A stretch of 64,000 bases of DNA from Ditylenchus dipsaci. Taxonomy: Eukaryota > Nematoda > Chromadorea > Rhabditida > Anguinidae. Position numbers and translations under genes: made by a program. Shown here piece by piece: positions 12,606 through 23,100 of this stretch. A model generated the notes under the pieces. It was given only the letters and a program-made list of their open reading frames with translations, had not been told where the DNA came from and made no database searches. Location of the stretch: contig SADC01001320.1 in the NCBI GenBank assembly GCA_004194705.1, positions 372,001 to 436,000 of the forward strand, read 5' to 3'. Each line of letters opens with the position of its first letter. Positions within the stretch are counted from its first letter, which is position 1.

Positions 12606-13837
12606 TTACACCTCGATTAAATAAACCAAAAAAATATTTTCAGGGATTTTTTAAATTTTTTTTAATTGCAAAGATTCCGATTTTGATGATTGTTTCTCAG
12701 CTAAGACTTTTCGACTAAAATTTTTGGCGTATTGAAAAGCAAAACATCGATTTTACAGCCCTATTTCTTGAAAAAATGACCAAAATGCAAGTTTTTTCCG
12801 GTTTTTCGGATTTTGGTCATTTTTTCAAGAAATTAGTCTTTTCCAAAAAGCCATATCTCAATACTCAGATTTTTAAAAATCATTCTGTAATATCAGTTTT
12901 GTAGCTCTTGAGCTGCTCTACAACATAATGATGGAATTTTGTCGTGAAGCTTGTGGTTTTTATATAACATTTAACCAGTTAAAGTGATGAAAACGCTGGT
13001 CAACTTCTCAAAATGACCTTACTAGTGTTTGAAACTAAATTACGAGACATGTATTATATTATAGTTTTGAAGAGGAGGAGCAGGGCTACAAAAGCTATGT
13101 GTTGGATTATTATTATAGCAAAATTTTTATTTGAAATAATGAGCCCCAAAGTCCATCGGGAACTTTTCTAACACCAGTTAGAACACCTAGCCCGGGCGGA
13201 ATTTGAACTTTGACAGTGACTTTGGAGTTCAAAAGCATTATCATAAGGAAATTGACCACGCTGAGTACGAATCCATTTTCAAAATAAGGGATTATCTCAC
13301 CTACTTCTCACCTACTTCGACAATTATTGAAGCGAAAGGGACCCGCACCATTGTTGCGGGTTACCCGCACCACCCCGCACCACGTTCAGCATTAAAAACT
13401 GAGTCAGAATCACCACTTGTTACAACCGGTCTTTCTCGTGTTAAGATAGGGTAGATTACCTTATATACAATTATATTTTCAAAAAAAATTCAAATCAGAA
13501 ACTGATTTTGACTAGTGCTCACTGCTTTGGAGCAAGGTTGAACAACACGAAAAAAAGCTAGTGTTATATACGGGACAGTCAGGGTGAAGAAAGCTCTTTT
13601 TATGGGAATTTTCCCTTTTGCCATCATTTTTCGCCTTTTTTAAAAAAAGAGAAAAAAAATTTGTTAAGCTATTTATCTAAATTTTTTTGTCACTTTTTTG
13701 ACATTAGAACTAGTCACTCTGGTGGCAGTGAAAAGAGAGAAAAAACTGATCAGCAAACGAAATATGACGTTAAAAAGTTGAGAAAGAATCTGTTATTTGG
13801 ATTTGTTGTTTTTATTTAAAAAAAATTATTTTGGATT

Positions 13838-14016
13838 GTTTGACCAATTTCTAGAGGTAATTTGGGTCGTTGATTCCGAATCTGGCGCTACAAAAGTCGA
13901 ATTACCCCAAAAATTCTGACAAAGAAGCCAAAATAAAAAGCATGCCACCACGTGGGATCGAGCCTGCGCACGATTTCGGGCCATAACGCTACCCACTGCG
14001 CCATCGAGGCCATTTT
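13838..14016 (-). repeat. tRNA-derived SINE-like copy, one-ended
   Basis: Read on the minus strand, a tRNA-like head with an A-box-like segment after GCCTCGATGGCGCAG and a B box close to GGCTCGATCCC is followed by the same body as at 4300-4400 (CGCCAGATTCGGAATCAACG). It ends at an AT-rich tail near 13838. The second tRNA-like end seen in other copies is absent. Confidence 0.65.
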
Positions 14017-14112
14017 TTCAAACCTAAATAGCTTTTCCCCCTCCTCTAAGAATGATGGAAGCCAGATAAGGGGAATTAGAGGGGCTTCCCAGATCAGCTG
14101 AGTAGGAAAAAG

Positions 14113-14622
14113 TGGCTTCGCTTGCGCAGTGGATAAGCAAATGTGTTTTCGGCCCAAAATCGTGCGCAGGTTCGATCCCAACCAGTGGCACACTATTTAT
14201 TTTGGATTGTTTGACCAGTTATAGGGTTACCGTAATTCCTCTAATAAGCCGCCCCCCCCTAAATTCAAAAAACGGGTTTCTGGCATTGTGTTTTTGACCT
14301 ATGTTTTGAAAACCACTGTTAGGCAAGTCACCATCTATTTTGTAGCTCATCTCACTGGCTACAAATTGAGGGGTAACTTGCCAAAGAGGAGTCTTCAAAA
14401 AATGGGTCAAAAACACAATGCCAAGAACTCGATTTTGAACCAGAGGGGGGGCGGCTTATTAGAGGAATTACGGTAATCGAATCTGGCGTAGAAAAGATCG
14501 AATTACCCCGAAAAATCGGACAAACAGGCCAAAATAAATAGCATGCCATCAGATGGGATCGAACCTGCGCTCTATTTCGGACCAAAAACACAAAAAAAAA
14601 TACTGCGCCAACGAGGCCATAC
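14113..14622. repeat. Inverted element with tRNA-like ends, split by a MITE
   Basis: The plus-strand tRNA-like unit (14113-14195) has B box GGTTCGATCCC. The minus-strand unit (about 14540-14622) starts GGCCTCGTTGGCGCAG and carries the same B box. The two units point towards each other. Their shared body is interrupted at 14229-14476 by a TACCGTAATTCC-ended MITE. Confidence 0.7.
14229..14476. mobile_element. TACCGTAATTCC MITE nested in a tRNA-ended element
   Basis: Left end TACCGTAATTCCTCTAATAA, right end the mirror TTATTAGAGGAATTACGGTA, with C-rich/G-rich sub-ends (CCGCCCCCCC / GGGGGGGCGG). The ends fall at TA dinucleotides, so the insertion is younger than its host. Confidence 0.75.
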
Positions 14623-15729
14623 CGTGAAAACTCTATTAACTCCCCCCACAGCTCCTTAAAATTCAAAAACATGAACACTTTTGAGTTTTTGCGCCAAATA
14701 GAAAAATTTGAAAATCTGAAACGTTGAAGCTTGTAATCCATGTAACCTGAGGTTTGTTGCTGATTTTATTTTTACTTATATCGCATTAGCTTATTTGCAA
14801 ATGGTTCTTCACATCAAGAGCACTAAAAAGCCATTACTCGCCCCGAAAACACGCAAATTTTTGAGATGCCAATAGTTTTTTTTTGGAATATATGCCAAAA
14901 AAATTTCATCTGGTTTTGCAACTGTAACTGGCCTGATATATCAAGCTACTTGTCAAACCTCAAAAATGAAAGGTTGAGGCATTATAGAGAAGTAAATTTG
15001 CTGCATTTTGGTACAAAAGAAGTATGCAAAAAAATGCAAATTTAGGGTGTTCTATGAAAAAGTTAGATAAAAAACGCAAAAAACCCTAATTTTACTCGGA
15101 AAAAGGACCAGTTGTTTGCTTTAAACGGTCTCTAGTCTCTAAAATAACAACTTTACAAAAATCGGCTCAATTATTATCTGAAATGGAATTTTAACATAGT
15201 TTTGTTAACTGGAGCCTAGCGCATAAAGAAACTTTCGTGATTCCGAGCAAAACTCTTGATTTAAAATGCAATAGTGTGACCGAAACTGGGTAAAATACCA
15301 AAAATGACCAAAAACCATAGGGGGACCAAGGCAAACGAAAAAAAAAATTTCAAGAAATCTTTTTACCACACTTTTTTTCGCCTTTTCTATCGGTTTCAGG
15401 GCCTAAAAATACTAAGACTTTGAAACAACGCATTTTGGGTTGCCCCAAATAGTGTACTCCTGCCTCAGACTCTTAAAAACAAAATTTTTTGTCGACGAAA
15501 CTTGAATTTAATAAGTTAGTCAAGATTGGACACTCTTTTATTAATTTCTGTGCAATTTTTTTGCAAAAGGTCGTTTTTTATTTTATCTCATGTACTCTCT
15601 GTCCCTATTTTTCATTTTGAAGCCAACCTCGAAAGCTAAAACTCACGATTCTTTCTAACCTAAAATTTTGTCTTCAACTTATATACATCCCAACCAGAAG
15701 GTTTTATTGCAAAAATCTTTTTTCTACAG

Positions 15730-16250
15730 TAAACCTCGGTGTCTTCTTCTCCTTCTTCAATCCAACCATGCTCAGACACAGCAACCAGGGTTAGCAAGCA
15801 GCCAAGGGGAGAGCCCAAAAGGAGGGAAGACAAATCTGCGCTGCAAAGGGCGAGGGTAAAGGACGCACGCCTGCCCGCCTATACCGGCTCGTTGTCTAAC
15901 CATTTGGAGCACACTCTCTGACTCCCACTGCCTTCTCTGGTGTTGACTGTGGGGTTTGTATAGCTGATGTTCTAGAGCAGCTATACAGACACATCCCTGC
16001 AACCCCAAAGCTGGGGCGCCGAGGGGAGGCGCGAGCTGGGTGTTACCATCTCTGTCTTTCTTATATTTCATGTGTCAGGATCCTGCTGCTATTCCTTGCT
16101 TTATACTATGACTACTTCAACTTGGGAGCCGACGACGAAAAAGAAGAAACATTACCCGCTTCTTACTCACATTTGCTTGCTGCTCTTAATTCGCTTTAAT
16201 CATTTTCATTTGTGCGAACATTGTGCTTGTAGTAGCATCCAGCTATAATT
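15730..16250. other. Unique-looking, higher-GC island upstream of LDB1
   Basis: This stretch has balanced base composition, no inverted-repeat partner in the window and motifs such as GGGGCGCCGAGGGGAGGCGC. It could be a promoter, an upstream untranslated exon of LDB1 (start 4 kb away) or a noncoding RNA gene. The ORFs on both strands do not look like a protein family I know. It ends in a (TGAT)n microsatellite at about 16249-16268. Confidence 0.3.
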
Positions 16251-16424
16251 GATTGATTGATTGATTGATTTAGAGGTAGCAGGGGTGGTGGCAGAAATAA
16301 TGTGTTAGTTCGATCCCGCGTGGTATCATGTCGACTTTTTGAGAGAAGCAGATTTTTTGTAAAACTTTTACCCACAGGTCGTAGTATAAAGGGAATACAG
16401 ATGTTTTAGGCAAAATTACGGATA

Positions 16425-16596
16425 CAGTCAACCCTCGATTTAACGGCACCCCTGAAGGCCGGGCCCGGGATGCCATTGAACCGAGGGTGTCGTTAAATCG
16501 AGGGTTCACTTTGACTAAATCTTAGTCAAAGCCGACCAAATTGGTCTATTTTTGGGTGCAGTTAAACCGAGGGGCCGTTTAATCGAGGGTTGACTG
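16425..16596. mobile_element. CAGTC-family MITE with TA flanks
   Basis: CAGTCAACCCTCGATTTAAC at the left, GTTTAATCGAGGGTTGACTG at the right, with TA immediately outside both ends. A second pair of inner repeats reads GTTAAATCGAGGG. Confidence 0.75.
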
Positions 16597-16689
16597 TAGC
16601 ATCAGGAATTGGAATTTATCGTGAATCTTCTAATAGCAACCTTTTTTAATTTCAAATCGTGATTTTGGCGTTGTGTTTTTGCCCCACTT

Positions 16690-17315
16690 TTTGTGAACCC
16701 TTAAAAGTTCGTTCCCACCTCGGGTCCGACATTTTTTAGCTCTATTTTTGCAATCTTTTGCCAGTTGTCTTCGGTCAGTCTAGTCCGAAATATCGCAATG
16801 ATACTGATTTTGCCGATCATTTTTGTAAATGACAACAGTTTTGCCGAAAAGACTGTCGAGTACTCGATTTAACGACACCCTATTTTGAAAAAAAAGGAGT
16901 AGCCGTGGGTCTTTTCGGCAAAACTGTTGTCATTAACCAAAACGATCGGCGAAATCAGAATCCTTACGATATTTTGGACTAGACTGGCCAAAGACAACTG
17001 GCAAAAGGGCAGCCAGACAAAAATGACAAAAAGTCATTCTGAGCAAATTTTAAAAGCTTTATTTAACCCACTTTTTGACGACGTTCTGAGCTGTTTTTTC
17101 AAGACTGATTTATCTTTGCTATCTTAGCTAGTCCTAAAAATTTCAGCTCGAACCGTCGTCAAAAAGTGGGTGAACAAAACTTTTGGTCGCGCGAAAAAAC
17201 TTTTTTTCGTTTTTGTCCGGTTGCCGGCAAGAGGCTTCCGAAATCGAGCTAACAAAAGTGTTAGACCCGAGGTGGGAACAACTTTTTGGAGTGTCGTTAA
17301 ATCGAGGGTTAACTA
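16690..17315. mobile_element. Composite CAGTC-core palindrome
   Basis: The core GTTCGTTCCCACCTCGGG (about 16708) is mirrored at about 17265 (CCCGAGGTGGGAAC). Between them lie inverted copies of the segment ending in AAAACTGTTGTCATT and a further CCCACTTTTTGACGACG inverted pair (about 17050-17170). It looks like at least two foldbacks, one inside the other. Confidence 0.55.
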
Positions 17316-17372
17316 TACCATCCAAAATTTGGCCAGTGAAATGAGCTACAAAATGGGGAGTATCATGTTTGA

Positions 17373-17590
17373 TAGGGTTGTCGACTTTTAAGTCGAAAGT
17401 CGAAAGGTCGAAATTTTTTTAAGGCGGATTTTTTTTACCCGGAGTGTAAATCTGATTTTACAATGTATACCCAACTTTTAATTATGAGTATATGTTGTAA
17501 AATCAGATTTTCGCTCCGAGGCCAAAAATCGACCTTGAAAAATTTCGACCTTTCGACTTTCGACTTAAAAGTCAAAAGTCGACAACCCTG
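17373..17590. mobile_element. hAT-like MITE
   Basis: Ends TAGGGTTGTCGAC / GTCGACAACCCTG. The flanking 8-mers ATGTTTGA (17365-17372) and ATGTCTGA (17591-17598) differ at one base, as an aged 8-bp duplication would. The arms are tandems of AAGTCGAAAGTC. Confidence 0.7.
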
Positions 17591-18018
17591 ATGTCTGAGA
17601 AAAGTATTAAAAATTTTGGTCAAAAACACAATGCCACAAACACTTTTTTTTAATTTAAAAAAGACGGGATGACTAATTATGTGATTTACGATAAATGCAG
17701 GGTGGGCTGAGAAAATCGGCCAATTTCAAACAGTCATAATTTTTTTTTGCTGACACGGTCTCGAAATTTATTTTTTATACATCATTTTTTGTAATTTCGC
17801 CTGCAACTATGTGGACCTCTAGTTAAATAAATTCAACGAAATTTTATTTCTACAAAAAAAATTACGGGCATTTCTAATCATCAGAAATTCCTGAAGCACT
17901 CTATATTTGCATCAGAGCAAGCAGCCAGTATTGCTTTTGGATGGTGGAATTCTCAAAGGCTGATTCATTTTTTTCGCAAATCTATATTTAGAAAGTACTC
18001 ACTGAGCTAAACTAAATT

Positions 18019-19062
18019 CTGGAACACCCAATCCAGCCGTTTGTTTCGGTCATTCAAGCTTTTTTTTTCGAAAAATTTTATTTGATTTCATTATTGGTGT
18101 TTAACTATGTTTTTTTATTATATATTATATAATTAAAAATTCAGGGTGGTATTTAATTTGGCTCCCTAATTACTGAAAAATACCCCCTTATTACTGAAAA
18201 ATACCCCCTAATCAGAGATTGAATTTTTTTTGAGCTTTCGTGTAGCCCAGGATCTCAGCTCTCTAACTAGCTGTCAAACTATATTGAATAATTATGGAAA
18301 CGTAGAGATTTAGGGGGTTGAATGAAACCCTGTTGTTTGAAAAATTTTAATTTTTTTTCAAAAATTTTCATTCACCTAATTTTTTTCATTACTACAGAAA
18401 TTTGAAGAAAAAAAGATTTTTAGTGCATTAAAATGGTAAAAATTCAAAAATAAACAGGGGGACGAGGGCATATTTTTTGGGGGTGAGTGCGAATGGATAT
18501 AGAGCCAAGTAACTTTAGTTTTCTCTAATTTTTCCAAACTTCAAAATTTTTACATTAGTCTATGTTATTCAGTGGAGTTTGATAGCTCGTTAGAGAGCTG
18601 AAATCTTGGGTTATACCCAGGTGACCAAAGTAGCACCTTTAGGTGGCATTTGCCACCTTTTTGAAAATTTCGCCACCTTTTTGAAAATTTCGCCACCTTT
18701 TTGAAAAGTGAAAGGTGGTATTTTTTCAACAGTGCTCTAGATTTTTTTGTCTTAAATGCCACCTTTTTAGAAAAGTTTTGCCTTAAATGCCACCTTTCGG
18801 GAAATATTTGCCACCTATTTCGTAATTTGAGTTGGTCACCCTGGCTATACCATAGTTAAAAAAAGTTTACAAAATAAACGGAATAATCGAGAAAAAATTT
18901 AATTTCAAATTAGGGGCATTTTTCAGTAATTAAAGGGCAAAATTAAATATTATCCAAAAAATAATAACCAGTAAAAACATAAAAAAAGTCAAACAAAAAT
19001 ATTTTGAAAATAAATCAGCTTGGAGACCAAGGCGTACTGCTGGGGTGGGTGTTCCAGAAGGC
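18019..19062. mobile_element. CTGGAACACCC-family element with a nested hAT-like MITE
   Basis: Left terminus TCTGGAACACCCA, right terminus GGGTGGGTGTTCCAGA preceded by GGAGACCAAGGC, the family's subterminal block. The interior contains a foldback whose arms read GCTCTCTAACTAGC and its partner, interrupted by the MITE at 18618-18843. Confidence 0.6.
18618..18843. mobile_element. hAT-like MITE of GCCACCTTTTT repeats
   Basis: Ends CAGGTGACCAA / TTGGTCACCCTG. Flanking 8-mers GTTATACC (18610-18617) and GCTATACC (18844-18851). The body is made of degenerate GCCACCTTTTTGAAA units in both orientations. Confidence 0.7.
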
Positions 19063-19070
19063 TGTAACTA

Positions 19071-19884
19071 ATTTCACCCGTCAAATTACTGATTTACCCC
19101 GCCAAATTATTTTTTTACCCCGTCAAATTTGAATTTCGATCAAAATACTCATTTACCCCGTCAAATTACTGATTTACCCCGTCAAAATATTGATTTACCC
19201 CGTCAAATTTAAATTTTCGGTGAAATACTGCAGTAAATTTTGCGGGAATCCGAATTTTATAGTCAAAAATGACTTGGATCGCGCAAAATCCAGCCCCAGA
19301 GTGGCCAGAAGGCCCTGAAAGTTGGGTTTTCTGGGGTTTACTAAAGGAGGAGTAAACTTTTCGCAAAAATTCGATTGAGCGGATCAGATTTCGGGTCCCA
19401 TGGGCTCAATCGCTCAGAATTCCACCCTGAACCATTCTCCATCATCTTAAACCGCCCTAAGCACGGATTTAGGGTTGTTAGATACTGGTCTGGAGCAGTT
19501 AAGGATGGCTTAGGGTTGTTTGAGATACTCGAGAATGGTTCAGGATGAAATTCTGAGCGATTGAGCCCATCGGACCCGAAATCTGATCCGCTCAATCGAA
19601 TTTTTGCGAAAAGTTTACTCCCCCTTTAGTAAACCCCCAAAAAACCAATTTTCAGGGGCTTCTGGCCACTCTGGGGCTGGATTTTGCGCGATCCAAGTCA
19701 TTTTTAACTATAAAATTCGGATTCCCGCAAAATTTACTGCAGTATTTCACCGAAAATTTAAATTTGACGGAGTAAATCAATATTTTGACGGGTAAATCAG
19801 TAATTTGACGGGGTAAATGATTATTTTGATCAAAATTCAAATTTGACGGGTTAAAAAAATAATTTGACGGGGTAAAACAATTTG
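19071..19884. repeat. 800-bp palindrome just upstream of LDB1
   Basis: The outer arms are tandems of TTACCCCGTCAAATT and its complement AATTTGACGGGGTAA. The inner arms share GTAAACTTTTCGCAAAAATT and GATTGAGCCCATCGG. The centre near 19480 holds a short direct repeat of TTAGGGTTGTT. A related shorter foldback is at 58069-58300. It ends 240 bp before the LDB1 start codon. Confidence 0.75.
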
Positions 19885-20123
19885 AGCCGTTCCAGAATCG
19901 CTCATTGAGTTCTTTCAAATTGTTTCCACAAATATTCTGGCCAAGCTCCTTACTAAACAAATTTCAGGATCAGCAGAGTGCAGGCACTATTTTTCTTAGC
20001 AGCTCATCAGAACACAAAAAATTCCTGAACATCCTTTTTATTCGACAGCTACCATGTTGACTAATATTTTCTAAATTCAAACATCTGAAGCCCCCTTGAA
20101 AAAATCCCTACACCCCCTAACAA

Positions 20124-23100
20124 ATGCCTCGTCGCAAGAACACAGATGGAGCCGAGGGTGCTCCACCACCCAAACCCGAGTTCGCAAGAAGAAAGAGGTG
20201 GTCAACGTATGTGGAGTGGGTCCAGGAGGAGCCAACACACCCTCCGTCGACCCCATGATCATGAAGATGGAGCCGGGCACCGGTTTCGACCTCAACCATC
20301 CCAATTTAGCTGGACCACTCAACGGTGGGCCACCCCAATGCATATGGGCATGCCGATGGAGGATGGGCCGATGCCGCCATACGGAGCTCAGCCGGAGTAT
20401 TTCTACCACCATCCTGGAGGTATGCTGCCTCCTGGCCATCCAGGCGGTCCACCTGGTCACCCCGCACATCCACCTGGTCATCCTGGACACCCAGGCCCTG
20501 GATATGGCCATCCAGGCGGCATGCCCGGCCAGATGCCCCCTCAGCAGCATTTCGTGGAGCCGGAACCGCCTATGCCTGGAGCACCCCCATTTATGTTTGG
20601 AGCTAATGGCCCGGTGCCTCCGCACGGGGCTGGCCCCGGCCAAGGTCCACCAGGGGTACCTCCACACCTAATGTTTAGGTAGGCAATTTTTGGATTTAAT
20701 GAGGGATTTGAGTATGTATTTGGGTGAGTTGCAGACAAATACCACAGCAGAGCATGCCGCAACCTCCTTTTCTAGAGTATCGCTTGCAGGAAATGAACAG
20801 AAGGCTGTACTCCTTTCATAACTCGCCAGTGAGTTTTTTAATTATAGAAAATTTGGGCGACTATTTTGCAATTGGTTTATGCAGAGTATAAAGCTGAATT
20901 CTGACGCTTGGAAAATTATCGGAATTTATGTCAATCAGCATTTCCTAAAATCTAGGCTTGGGCGCCGGATCGGAATCCGGTCCGGATTTTCCTCGGATTT
21001 TTCGTTGCAGCCTCCACTGGATTTGCTCATAACTCAACATCCGCTGCACATGTCTCTTGGATTTTTTCATAGACGTGTAGCGTATGGATTTTTCTACAAA
21101 CAGAATATAAACATTCTAGGTTTACACCGTAAAATATAATTTTTTCACTATTTTCTAAGAAAATCCGGAACTGGATTCCGGCACGCCGGATTTTAATCCG
21201 GTACAGAATTTAAATCCGGTATGCCGGAATCCGGATTTACTCATAATTCAGCGATCACTGCACATATCTCTCCGATCGATTTTGAAACGTGTAGTCAATG
21301 ACTTTCTCTATAAAAAATGTACAAAAAATTTACGTACATCACTAAAATATACTGTTTCCACTGTTGTTCATAAAAATCCGGAGCCGGATTCCGGTCCGGC
21401 GCCCAAGCCTACCGAAATCTAAACCACTAAAAGCCCACTAAAAATCCCCAACACCGTCTTAAAAATGCCTCGCCGCAAGAACACAGATGAATACTAAAGA
21501 ATCAATCATTTTTCTATATCTTTCAATTTGCGCCTTTCTGAATTTTAGTTGTTTTAGCTTTTTTCACATATTTTTTGTTGGCTAAAAAATTAGAAAAAAA
21601 TCCAGTGTTGGCAAAAAAAGGCGCGAATTCAGAAAATGAGAAAAAAGAAGAAATCACCGCGTAAAATGGGTGGCCATTTTGAAATCAGCCATATGGATGG
21701 CCATTTCTACAATTGGAAAATCTGACTGCATTAATTTGAAGTCAAGGCAGCAAGCTAAAATTTCCATTTGTTCCAGTACCACCTCAATCAAGCGGACATT
21801 GCTCAATGGTGGGAAGCTTTTGCCCACGAATTTTTCGACGATGATGCCAAGATGACAATAGCCCTGTTTGACGTCACTGAAATGGTGCCCAGGAAATATA
21901 GTAAACACTTTTTTGATCAATTACATATGCCAATCTAAAAAATCTCAACTTTCAGCAATTGGAAGGCTTTTAATACCAAGATTTTATCGCAAAATATTTG
22001 AAAATGGAGTCCGAGAAATGTTTTATGGTTAGTTTTTGTCTGGATTTGTGCATCTTTATTCCTGCTTTTTCATTTTATAGTCGTTCGGACACCAGCTCAA
22101 GAGAGGATAAACCCTCAACAGTGGGGCATGTGTGCTCTGGACTGTGAAAATGTGCTCATGGTAAGAATTTATTTATTTTTTGTCTGAACCTGCAGGTGCC
22201 TCACAATGGGACGACTTTTTTATGAAAATAACTATAATTTTTTTCCAAATTATAAAATTGCTATTGGTATTATTGTATTGCTAGGAAACAGGACTAAATG
22301 GATATGCAGTCTGGAGTCGTGGATCCGACTCCAGCCTTTCGCTCGATTTCATCCATATTTTTAAAAAATATCTACTCCCTGAAGAGTTCATTTTGCAGCC
22401 TGTTCCTCAGCTAAACCAATAAACTTAACGGCGTAGGGGCGTTAGGCCCCTTTTTTCCATTTGTGGAAAAAAAAGGGCCAAACGACTTACGTAAGTCGTT
22501 TGGCCCTTTTTTCCACTTTTTTAAATACGCGCCTTTTCTAGTTTTATTGTTTTTTGCAGTTTGTTGTTTTTTTATTATTATTTTCTTGAAAAACCGTCAT
22601 AAACTAATTTTTATAAGACTATTAAGCCTCATGGTGGATAGGGAACCACCTGGTACCTCCTCCAAATGGGTATCCATCTCTAAAAACCAAAATTTTGGAT
22701 TTAGCTGAAACTAACTAAAAGTCATTCTACCCTATCCATAATCGTGTCCCAAACACGGTTTGATAATGCTAAAACAGCAATTTGACTTGCAGGAGCCCCA
22801 GTTCTGTATTAATCACGTATCCCGAAGAGTAACCAGGTGGTGCTCAGGTTGTTCTACGTAGGTAACGGTACTCTGATGGAAATGCCTCGGTAGTAGTAGC
22901 CAGGCAGTGTTACCCAATGCTCAAATGGTTTAGGCGGATGAAGATACCTGGAAAAGAATGGATACATCTAGTAAGTGGATACCTAGGCAGATAGGTCGAA
23001 ATGAGGGAGTTAACTGGTCGGTCTACTCAGTCCGGGTCCATATCCGGGTACAAGTAGTGGATTTGGATGTCCACCTGGGTAAATTTTTTCTCTCTCTTTT

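Larger units (their letters stand above)
11123..20123. other. Repeat mosaic between SLC35C2 and LDB1
   Basis: Nearly all of this 9-kb interval is inverted-repeat elements, many inserted into one another and listed separately. The exception is about 15730-16250, which is less AT-rich and not visibly repetitive. About 11300-11560 is probably the upstream region of SLC35C2. I see no chain of exons on either strand; ORFs of up to 129 codons (for example 14352-14741) fall inside repeats. About 14640-15660 and 17640-18010 hold A/T-rich sequence in which I recognise nothing. Confidence 0.6.

Noticed and set aside
14352..14741. 129-codon minus-strand ORF
   Set aside because: It crosses the boundary of a tRNA-ended element and a MITE and has no protein-like conservation.
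18618..18843. Regularly spaced GCCACCTTTTT repeats resembling a CRISPR array
   Set aside because: Eukaryotic context, no spacers of constant length, and hAT-like ends with a target duplication.
20077..20682. Long ORFs on both strands over LDB1 exon 1
   Set aside because: GC-rich low-complexity coding sequence opens several frames; only the plus-strand frames lead into the LDB1 exons.
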